A stretch of DNA of 20,181 nt, from the NCBI GenBank assembly GCA_964249405.1, contig CAXUBX010000059.1, positions 1-20,181 of the forward strand. The letters are read 5' to 3'. Below the pieces are notes generated by a model, which saw only the letters and a program-made list of their open reading frames with translations, was not told the DNA's origin and did not search any database. Origin of the DNA: CAXTPV01 sp964249405. Lineage in GTDB: Bacteria > Pseudomonadota > Alphaproteobacteria > Acetobacterales > Acetobacteraceae. Position 1 is the first letter of the stretch. Each line of letters opens with the position of its first letter. A program made the translations under genes and the position numbers. This document shows positions 1-5,944 of this stretch, piece after piece.

Positions 1-318
1 TCAGGCGGCCTTCTGGGAAGCGACGCCACCCTCGACGATGCCCATGATGTCGCTCTCCTTCATGATCAGGAGCTCCTCGCCATCAAGCTTGACTTCGGTG
101 CCGGACCACTTGCCGAACAGCACGCGATCGCCGGCCTTCACGTCGAGCGCCGCGATCTGACCCTGCTCGTTCCGGGCACCGGGACCAACCGCGATCACCT
201 CGCCCTCCATCGGCTTCTCCTTCGCCGTGTCGGGGATGATGATGCCGCCGGCCGTCTTCTCCTCGCCGGTCAGCCGGCGCACGACCACGCGATCGTGCAG
301 AGGACGAAAATTCGCCAT
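1..318 (-). CDS. groES: Co-chaperonin GroES (10 kDa chaperonin)
   Basis: GroES caps the GroEL folding chamber as a heptameric ring in the cytoplasm. The 105-residue product has the family's usual layout: N-terminal FRPLHDRVVVRR strand, the mobile-loop region with EKTAGGIIIPDTAKEKP, the VGPG turn, the KAGDRVLFGKWSGTEVK segment and the C-terminal IMKESDIMGIVE. The start is the ATG whose complement is at 316-318, because residues MANFRPLHDR align with the family start and an AGGAG lies 8 bases upstream (complement of 327-331). An upstream in-frame ATG would add nine residues but is less likely. The stop is the first codon of the window, so the gene is complete; groEL would be expected just outside, downstream on the minus strand. 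Transcription appears to be under HrcA control (see the CIRCE-like boxes). Confidence 0.97.
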   Translation of the reverse strand: MANFRPLHDRVVVRRLTGEEKTAGGIIIPDTAKEKPMEGEVIAVGPGARNEQGQIAALDVKAGDRVLFGKWSGTEVKLDGEELLIMKESDIMGIVEGGVASQKAA

Positions 319-326
319 TTGGAATG

Positions 327-331
327 CTCCT
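327..331 (-). promoter_or_regulatory. Ribosome binding site of groES
   Basis: On the minus strand this reads AGGAG with 8 bases to the ATG. It decides the choice of the inner ATG at 316-318 over the in-frame ATG nine codons upstream. Confidence 0.75.
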
Positions 332-417
332 GGCCCGTCGATCATGACGGGCCCCGCTCTTCGCCGCTTCCTGTTCCGAGACGCCGGTCACCGAAGCGGC
401 CTCGGCGACGACCGGGT

Positions 418-444
418 CTGGCACTCCCCGGAGGCGAGTGCTGG
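418..444. promoter_or_regulatory. CIRCE-like operator 1 (HrcA binding site) upstream of groES
   Basis: The plus strand reads CTGGCACTC, nine spacer bases, then GAGTGCTGG. The known CIRCE consensus is TTAGCACTC-N9-GAGTGCTAA; each arm matches at 7 of 9 positions and the N9 spacing is exact. The box sits just downstream of the -10 hexamer, over the expected transcription start, where bound HrcA repressor would block initiation at groESL. Confidence 0.85.
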
Positions 445-447
445 GCG

Positions 448-477
448 CATGTAGGCCGCTGGTCATCCTGGTGTCAA
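448..477 (-). promoter_or_regulatory. Sigma70-like promoter of groES
   Basis: On the minus strand a perfect -35 TTGACA (complement of 472-477) is followed after 18 bases by TACATG (complement of 448-453) as -10. The expected start near 441 falls inside CIRCE-like box 1. The longer CTTGACACC...CCTACATG string also partly resembles alphaproteobacterial RpoH promoters, but its spacing is 19 rather than the usual 17-18, so the sigma70 reading is preferred. Confidence 0.7.
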
Positions 478-482
478 GCATG

Positions 483-509
483 GCAGCACTTGGCTAGCGG
501 GAGTGCCAA
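483..509. promoter_or_regulatory. CIRCE-like operator 2, upstream of the groES -35
   Basis: The plus strand reads GCAGCACTT, nine spacer bases, then GAGTGCCAA. The right arm matches the CIRCE consensus at 8 of 9 positions and the left arm at 6 of 9, again with exact N9 spacing. It lies just upstream of the -35 box, its centre about 65 bases from that of box 1, so the promoter is bracketed by two HrcA-type half-site pairs. The weaker left arm makes it less certain than box 1. Confidence 0.65.
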
Positions 510-631
510 ACTTTTCTGATTCCTCGATTTTTTCTTTGTTAAGCGTGAGGAGGCCATCATGCTTCCCGAGGCCGCCCCGATCCCGGGCGGCTCAGGAGAA
601 CGCCACACGACGGCTCGCAAGGACACGCTGG

Positions 632-892
632 ATGCAGATCGGGAAGCAGCTCCAAGACTGGCGCCTCACCACCGCCGAGATCCTCTACCATCTCCCGGAC
701 CACCCCTCGGTGCTCCAGTCCTATGTCTGGCAGGAGCTTGATCTCGCGCCACGCTTCCCGGCGCTCCGCCGTTTCCTCGGGTTCTGGGAGCGCCAGATCG
801 AGGGTCGCCTCCACTCGGTCCGTGTCGCCTCGAAGCAGGTCATCGGGCCGGCCGAGCTTCGAACGCCCGGCACCGTGCTGACGCTGCACTGA
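632..892 (+). CDS. usg: Usg family protein
   Basis: This encodes an 86-residue member of the Usg family, small conserved alphaproteobacterial proteins first noted near trp genes and historically suggested, without firm proof, to be linked to phosphoribosylanthranilate isomerase. The diagnostic segment RLTTAEILYHLPDHP is at residues 10-24, followed by the conserved VWQELDLAP, FPALRRFLGFWE and LHSVRVAS blocks. The ATG at 632 is chosen because it places the conserved segment near the N-terminus, as in the family, and AAGGA precedes it by 8 bases. An in-frame ATG at 503 would add 43 residues rich in Arg, Ser and Pro with no family resemblance. The gene is divergent from groES. Its molecular function is unknown. 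Confidence 0.88.
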   Translation: MQIGKQLQDWRLTTAEILYHLPDHPSVLQSYVWQELDLAPRFPALRRFLGFWERQIEGRLHSVRVASKQVIGPAELRTPGTVLTLH

Positions 893-965
893 GCGGATGC
901 TGGGCGACCGCTGAACGGGACACGGGACACGCGCCCCCGGCCGAATGAACTCGCTGGACGGACGA

Positions 966-1169
966 TCAAGGCTCGGAGCGGGGCGCCGAGACTTCGGCCG
1001 GCATCTCCGCCCCGTCGAGCGTGCGCCTCGCCCGCTCGGTGTCCTGTCGCTCGCGGTCACGCTCGGCCCGGGTTCGACCATGGCGGACGCGGTTGGATGC
1101 CGCATTGGCCTGCTCGGCCTCGCGCAAGAGCCGTTTCCTTGCCTTGTTCAGGTTGACGATCTCGACCAC
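966..1169 (-). CDS. DUF4169 family protein
   Basis: This is a 67-residue, highly charged protein beginning VEIVNLNKARKRL, followed by a long Arg/Glu/Ala-rich helix with NRVRHGRTRAERDRER (about residues 26-41) and a short LDGAEMP tail. That pattern matches the alphaproteobacterial DUF4169 family (typically about 60 residues), whose function is unknown. The start is a GTG (complement of 1167-1169), supported by the family N-terminus and a GGGAG about 9 bases upstream; no ATG fits. It converges on usg, with 73 bases between the two stop codons. The ribbon-helix-helix gene that, from memory, often accompanies this family was not found here. Confidence 0.8.
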   Translation of the reverse strand: MVEIVNLNKARKRLLREAEQANAASNRVRHGRTRAERDRERQDTERARRTLDGAEMPAEVSAPRSEP

Positions 1170-1446
1170 CTGCGGCCACTCCCACGCTGATCCGAAAACG
1201 ATCGCCGGAGACGCTGGGTCCCGAGGCGTCCGGGGCTCGCCGGCACGACCGACCGGCTCCCTCCTACCAGGCCGTCCTGCGGCAGCCGCGAGGAGACCAG
1301 CGGCGACCGCCCTTCCTCGATCTCGAGACCGATAGACCGATACCTGTCAGCCACGTTGCCGATCTGATCCGACATCTGCGCACGACACGAGGAACGACGC
1401 TTCGATGCGAAGCGTTAACGAGGCATCAGGTCGACAGAGACTGTCC

Positions 1447-1599
1447 ATGCGCCTCATCCTGCTCATCATCATCGTCATCCTCGTCCTCGGAGCGCTTCCG
1501 ACATGGCCGTACAGCGCCAGCTGGGGCTACGTCCCGTCGGGCGGCCTCGGCTTGGTTCTCCTGGTCCTGATCGTGCTCCTGCTGCTCGGCATCCTCTGA
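1447..1599 (+). CDS. DUF3309 family small membrane protein
   Basis: This 50-residue protein has two hydrophobic segments (about residues 2-14 and 31-49) joined by a conserved hydrophilic turn, LPTWPYSASWGYVPSGG. That arrangement is diagnostic of DUF3309, tiny inner-membrane proteins of unknown function found across Proteobacteria. The ATG at 1447 gives the family's usual length and start. An alternative ATG at 1405 adds 14 polar residues and has a GAGGAA 10 bases upstream, so the longer form cannot be excluded. The gene converges on mtnP with 37 bases between; no convincing terminator hairpin was seen there. Confidence 0.82.
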   Translation: MRLILLIIIVILVLGALPTWPYSASWGYVPSGGLGLVLLVLIVLLLLGIL

Positions 1600-1636
1600 A
1601 CGGCGATCGCGGCCCGGAGCAGCTGCGACGATCCGG

Positions 1637-2509
1637 TCAGAGGATCCGGCCCGCAACCGCATCGAGCTTGGCGAGCAGAGCGACGTCGCGCTTGTCGGGC
1701 GCGGTCATGACCGCGTGATCGAGCGCGCGATCGCACCCGGCCGCGCAGGCATCACGCGACGACCCGACCGCAGGAAGGATCTTCCGGAGCAGATCGCGCG
1801 CCTTGTCGGCGTTGGACAGGAGGACCCGGACGACCGCGTCGACCGTCACGTCGTCGTGGCCTTCGTGCCAGCAGTCGTAGTCCGTGACCATGGCGACCGA
1901 GGCGTAGCAGAGCTCGGCCTCGCGGGCGAGCTTGGCCTCCGGCATGTTGGTCATACCGATCACCGAAGCACCCCACTGCCGGTAGAGGTGGCTCTCGGCG
2001 CGTGTCGAGAACTGCGGCCCTTCCATCACGAGGTAGGTGCCGCCGCGCGTCACCGGCAGGCCGAGCGCACGCGCACCCTGTTCGAGATGGTCGCCGAGCC
2101 GCGAGCAGGTGGGATCGGCGAGCGAGACGTGAGCGACCACGCCGCGGCCGAAGAAGCTCTTCTCGCGGGCGAAGGTCCGATCGATGAACTGATCGACGAT
2201 CACGAAGTGCCCGGGCGGCAGATCTTCACGGAGCGAGCCGACCGCGGAGACGGAGATCAGGTCGGTGCAGCCCGCGCGCTTCATCGCATCGATGTTCGCA
2301 CGGTAGTTCAGCTGCGACGGCGGCACCACGTGCCCCCGTCCGTGCCTTGGCAGAAAGCGGCAGGCGACGCCGCCGAGACGGCCGAACAGGATCTGGTCGG
2401 AGGGCGGGCCCCACGGGCTCTCGACCGTGTGCCAGATGGCTTCCGAAAGGCCCTCGATGTCGTAGAGGCCGGATCCGCCGATCAGGCCGATGACGGGCTC
2501 GCTGGTCAT
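1637..2509 (-). CDS. mtnP: S-methyl-5'-thioadenosine phosphorylase
   Basis: This phosphorolyses methylthioadenosine, a by-product of polyamine and homoserine-lactone synthesis, to adenine and 5-methylthioribose-1-phosphate, feeding methionine and purine salvage. The 290-residue product is the normal length for the PNP/MTAP family (trimeric class). Motifs are GGSGLYD (residues 11-17, phosphate loop), RHGRGH (about 55-60), the SVSAVGSL strand, GPQFSTRAES at the substrate pocket, and MTNMPEAKLAREAELCYA followed by MVTDYDCWH at the base- and ribose-binding side. It follows petC after 10 bases on the same strand and probably shares its transcript. A weak GAGA lies upstream of the ATG. Confidence 0.95.
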   Translation of the reverse strand: MTSEPVIGLIGGSGLYDIEGLSEAIWHTVESPWGPPSDQILFGRLGGVACRFLPRHGRGHVVPPSQLNYRANIDAMKRAGCTDLISVSAVGSLREDLPPGHFVIVDQFIDRTFAREKSFFGRGVVAHVSLADPTCSRLGDHLEQGARALGLPVTRGGTYLVMEGPQFSTRAESHLYRQWGASVIGMTNMPEAKLAREAELCYASVAMVTDYDCWHEGHDDVTVDAVVRVLLSNADKARDLLRKILPAVGSSRDACAAGCDRALDHAVMTAPDKRDVALLAKLDAVAGRIL

Positions 2510-2519
2510 GATCGGTGTC

Positions 2520-3290
2520 TCATGCGATCGCCTTTCGCCGGGGCCGGAGGCTGAGCATCAGGCCGAGCAGCAGCAGGGTGAAAAGCACCATCTTCACGCC
2601 GAGCTGACGGCGCTGCACCAGATGCGGCTCGGAGGCCCAGGCCAGGAACACCGTGACGTCGTGGGCCTCCTCGGCCGGCGTCGCCTTCGTGCCGTCCGCG
2701 TAATGGACCGGCGTCCCGTCGTCGAGCACGTCCGGCATCGCGATGACGTTGCCGGGAACATGGACGTTGTAGGCAAGCCCCGGCCCGAGCGTCATCGTGG
2801 GCGGCGGGTTCTCGTAGCCGGTGAGCAGCCCGTCGATCCAGTCGGCGCCGTCCGGATGCGCGATCTCGGCCCGTGACAGGTCCGGCGGCACCACCCCGTG
2901 ATTGGCCGCCCGCGCCGCCGCCTCGTTCGGATAGGGCGGCGCCCAATGGTCGTCCGGCGTCGCCGGTCGGAGAACAAGATTGCCCGACGCATCGAAGCCG
3001 CCCGGAACGCGGGCGTTGGAGGCGAAGGCGAACACCTCGTTCTCGTTGAGCCCGAGACCACCGAGATCGCCGTAGGTCAGGTGCGACAATCCGTGACAGC
3101 TCGCGCATTTCGCCTCGAACACCGCAAGGCCACGCTGGGCGGAGGCAAGGTCGAACGCTCCGAAGAGATGACGGAACGACCAGTCCTGTCGAGGAACGGG
3201 CAGCGTCAGGTCCTGCGCCGCCGCGGATCCCGCGCCGCCGGCGACCCCGAGCGTGAGCCATCCGAATGCCGTGATCGCCTGGCGGTTCAC
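2520..3290 (-). CDS. petC: Cytochrome c1, heme subunit of the bc1 complex
   Basis: This membrane-anchored c-type cytochrome passes electrons from the Rieske protein to cytochrome c or a terminal oxidase in complex III. The 256-residue product has an N-terminal signal peptide (residues 1-25, likely cut in AAAQ), the heme-attachment motif CASCH at 62-66, a probable axial Met185 in NVIAMPDVL, a WAPPYPNEAAARAAN block, and a C-terminal transmembrane anchor (about 232-249) ending in positive charges. The start is taken as the GTG (complement of 3288-3290): it immediately precedes the signal peptide and overlaps the petB stop as GTGA, indicating translational coupling. The open frame extends upstream into petB, but that part is out-of-frame shadow. 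Confidence 0.94.
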   Translation of the reverse strand: MNRQAITAFGWLTLGVAGGAGSAAAQDLTLPVPRQDWSFRHLFGAFDLASAQRGLAVFEAKCASCHGLSHLTYGDLGGLGLNENEVFAFASNARVPGGFDASGNLVLRPATPDDHWAPPYPNEAAARAANHGVVPPDLSRAEIAHPDGADWIDGLLTGYENPPPTMTLGPGLAYNVHVPGNVIAMPDVLDDGTPVHYADGTKATPAEEAHDVTVFLAWASEPHLVQRRQLGVKMVLFTLLLLGLMLSLRPRRKAIA

Positions 3291-4558
3291 GGCCTGGCTC
3301 CGAGCGTCGACACGATCGAGGGGACGCTCCCGGCGTGGCGCCCGGCGCGAGGCTCGGACGTGATCTCGAACCGGCCCAGCACCGGCATCAGGATCAGGAA
3401 GTGGAAGAACCACCAGAGTGTCGCCAGACGTGCGAGCACGAGCCAGATCCCGCGCGTCTCCTCCTCGCCGGCGATCCCCAGGATGCCGGCCGCGAGGATC
3501 AGGACGAACATGGCAAGGCGGTAGCGCGGCCGGAACCGGGCCGAGCGCACCGGCGACCGGTCGAGCCACGGCACCGCGAACAGCACCAGCACCGAGGAGG
3601 CCGAGAGCAGCACGCCGCCGAAGCCCGGGATCGCCCGGAGGATCGCGTAGAACGGCAGGAAGTACCAGACCGGCGCCACGCTTTCCGGCGTCGAGAGCGG
3701 GTTTGCCGGGATGTAGTTGTCGGCTCGGGTGAGTGCCAGCGGGAAGAACAGGGCGAGGATGATGAAGAGGAGCGCGAACACCAGCAGGCCGAGGATCGAG
3801 CGCCTCGTATGGTGCGGATGGAACGGCGCGTGGGCCTCCGGCGGGAGTGCCAGCCCGGTCGGATTGTTCGGCCCGACCACGTGGAGGCAGGCGACGTGCA
3901 GCCCGACCACGCCGGCGCTCCCGAGCCCGAGCAGGAAGTGGAACGCGTAGGCGCGGTGCAGCGCGGCCGCGCCCACCATGTCGCCGCCCTGCAGCCAGTG
4001 CGCGAGACCGGGGCCGACACCCGGGATCGACGCCACCGCGTTCGACGACACCACGGCGCCCCAGTAGGACATCTGCCCCCAGGGAAGCACGTAGCCGAGG
4101 AATCCCGCCGCCATGACGATCACCAGCAGCAGCATGCCGGACAGCCAGACGAGCTCGCGCGGTCGCTTGTAGGAGCCGTAGTACAGCGAGCGCCAGGTGT
4201 GAACGTAGAGCGTCGCGAAGATCAGCGAGGCGCCGGCCATGTGGAGCGCCCGGATCAGCCAGCCCCAGTTCACGTGCCGGTCGATCTCTTCGACGCTCGC
4301 GAAGGCGGCGGACGGATCGGGCGTGTAGAACAAGGCGAGGACGAAGCCGGTGACGATGAGGATGGCGAGCGTCGCGGTGACCCAGGCGCCGACGTTCCAG
4401 AGCCAGTTCAGATTGTTTGGGATCGGGTAGCGGACATATTCACGCTGGAACGCGCTGATGATCGGAAGACGGTCGTCGATCCAGCGTCCGACCGTTCCGA
4501 CGGTGGCTGGCCCGGTCGAGGGATCGGGGTCGCGCACGTCGGAACCATGGCCGGCCAT
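3287..4558 (-). CDS. petB: Cytochrome b of the bc1 complex
   Basis: This is the membrane core of ubiquinol:cytochrome c reductase, carrying the two b hemes and the Qo/Qi quinone sites. The 423-residue protein is the full-length (unsplit) bacterial form with about eight transmembrane helices. Heme ligand pairs are His106/His207 and His120/His221, each pair on one helix 14 residues apart. The Qo-side GYVLPWGQMS is at 155-164 and WYFLPFYAILR at 298-308. The Qo motif is PVWY (296-299) rather than the usual PEWY; the codon reads GTC in the sequence. The ATG (complement of 4556-4558) follows AGGAAGGGA at good distance. petC overlaps its stop. The Rieske gene that usually precedes petB is absent from the window. 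Confidence 0.96.
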   Translation of the reverse strand: MAGHGSDVRDPDPSTGPATVGTVGRWIDDRLPIISAFQREYVRYPIPNNLNWLWNVGAWVTATLAILIVTGFVLALFYTPDPSAAFASVEEIDRHVNWGWLIRALHMAGASLIFATLYVHTWRSLYYGSYKRPRELVWLSGMLLLVIVMAAGFLGYVLPWGQMSYWGAVVSSNAVASIPGVGPGLAHWLQGGDMVGAAALHRAYAFHFLLGLGSAGVVGLHVACLHVVGPNNPTGLALPPEAHAPFHPHHTRRSILGLLVFALLFIILALFFPLALTRADNYIPANPLSTPESVAPVWYFLPFYAILRAIPGFGGVLLSASSVLVLFAVPWLDRSPVRSARFRPRYRLAMFVLILAAGILGIAGEEETRGIWLVLARLATLWWFFHFLILMPVLGRFEITSEPRAGRHAGSVPSIVSTLGARP

Positions 4559-4658
4559 TCGTCATTCCCTTCCTGCCGACCGTCCTCGGGTCGGACGCCG
4601 GCGGCGGCGCGCACTCTAGGGTCGCCTCCCGGCGCAGGCAATGTCGCGCGGCGTGCCG

Positions 4659-5819
4659 TCACCGACCCGGCGGTTGCTCCGCGAACGCGAGGAAGGCCTC
4701 GATGTCGCTCGCGAGCAGATACGGGATCGCACGGTCGACGTGGTGGTCGGGCCAGTTCCACCAGGCGACGGCGAGCAGGCGCGCGATCACGGCCGGGTCG
4801 TAGCGGAGCCGGGTGATCCGGGCCGGATTGCCGACCACCACAGCGAACGGCGGCACCGATCCCGCGACCACGGCGCCGGCACCGATCACCGCCCCGTCGC
4901 CGATCCGCGCGCCCGGCAGGATCGTCGCGCCGGCACCGATCCAGACCGCGTGCCCGACCGAAACCCCGCCCCCCTCGTGGTCGGCCGCCTCGGCCGGCGC
5001 CGAAGGCCAGAACGCGCCGAGGGAGGCGAACGGGTAGGCAGTGACGGCGCCCACGAGATGGTTCGCGACCACGATCCGCACCTGGCCCGCCACCGCGCAG
5101 TAGCGCCCGATCGTGAGGCTTCCGTGCTCGCCATCGACGATTTCGGGGCGCCCGTAGGTGTGGTCGCCGATCTGCCAGCCATGCGCCGCGATCCCGGCGG
5201 CCAGCTGTGTCCGCATGTGCCAATGGCTTCGGAGCGGACCGCCCGACCTGAGTGCGCGAAGCGACGCGAACAGGACCGGCTCGTCCTCCGGCGCGGCCGC
5301 GTGGACGATCCCGAGCCGCGTCGCCGGGTCGAGCATCCCGAGCAGCGCGCCGCGGAGGCCCGGATCCGCCGCCCCGCCGCGGCACCACGCGGCGACCGAT
5401 GCCAGGTCCGACAGATCGAGCGATTCGGGCAATCGGAGCGGCTCCGGAGCTGGCTCGGACACCGCTTCGGCGGTGAAGCGCTCCCAGCCGCCGATCATGC
5501 TCCGGTCGACGGCCACCTCGCCGTGCGCCGCCGCGGTGAGCAGCCCGGTCGCATCGACCCGGATCGCGAAGGCGGCGCCCCCGGCCTCCCGGTCCACCGT
5601 CGCCGCGAGGACGCAGCTGGGCGGAAGATCGGGACGCACCGGAAGCGGCGAGCCGCTGCGCGACGCGAGCGCCACGCGGTCGGCCCCGAGTTCCACCATC
5701 AGGAGCACGTCCGGCGACGTCCGGTCCTCCCGGTGCACCAGCCGTGCGCGGATCGGATCGATCGCGAGCACCGTGCCGTGGGCGGTCCGGAGCGAAGCGG
5801 GCGAGGAAAAAACGCGCAT
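4659..5819 (-). CDS. CatB-type O-acetyltransferase with long N-terminal extension
   Basis: The C-terminal half (about residues 210-340 of 386) is a left-handed beta-helix acyltransferase of the CatB/xenobiotic acetyltransferase group, which transfers acetyl from acetyl-CoA to a hydroxyl. Visible are hexapeptide turns such as SLTIGRYCAVAGQV, VSVGHAVWIGAGATILPG and ARIGDGAVIGAGAVVAG, the likely catalytic His254 in VANH, a YPF segment nearby, and the closing VVVGNPARITR. Residues 1-200 are not part of the usual ~210-residue enzyme: the first 120 look beta-rich and end in GWERF, reminiscent of fascin-like beta-trefoil modules (weak inference). The start is the ATG complementary to 5817-5819 with AGGA upstream; a longer frame to 5951 is unlikely. 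It is divergent from the SGNH gene. The substrate is unknown and could be a glycan. Confidence 0.82.
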   Translation of the reverse strand: MRVFSSPASLRTAHGTVLAIDPIRARLVHREDRTSPDVLLMVELGADRVALASRSGSPLPVRPDLPPSCVLAATVDREAGGAAFAIRVDATGLLTAAAHGEVAVDRSMIGGWERFTAEAVSEPAPEPLRLPESLDLSDLASVAAWCRGGAADPGLRGALLGMLDPATRLGIVHAAAPEDEPVLFASLRALRSGGPLRSHWHMRTQLAAGIAAHGWQIGDHTYGRPEIVDGEHGSLTIGRYCAVAGQVRIVVANHLVGAVTAYPFASLGAFWPSAPAEAADHEGGGVSVGHAVWIGAGATILPGARIGDGAVIGAGAVVAGSVPPFAVVVGNPARITRLRYDPAVIARLLAVAWWNWPDHHVDRAIPYLLASDIEAFLAFAEQPPGR

Positions 5820-5944
5820 CGTGTCGATCCTGCGGGTCCGGCGTGCGGACAATGCTACGGTTCCGGAACGAGCCCCGGCAATCCTCCGCTGCCCACTCCG
5901 GGCGAGGTCGCCGGCCCGGTCAGCAAGCCCGAGGAGGATACCAC

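Noticed and set aside
1148..1375. A 75-codon minus-strand frame upstream of the DUF4169 gene
   Set aside because: It begins plausibly (MSDQIGNVADRYRSIGLEIE) but becomes Ser/Arg-rich, overlaps the DUF4169 start out of frame and shows no family resemblance. A small gene cannot be fully excluded; I see nothing else firm in 1170-1446.
1600..1636. Possible terminator between the convergent DUF3309 and mtnP genes
   Set aside because: Only short imperfect GGATC/CCGG inverted sequences are present and no T-run, so there is not enough to call a terminator.
3335..4816. A 493-codon open frame on the plus strand opposite petB
   Set aside because: Its translation is rich in Arg, Glu and Gln without any motif, while the other strand encodes a clear cytochrome b. 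Long antisense frames are expected at this GC content.
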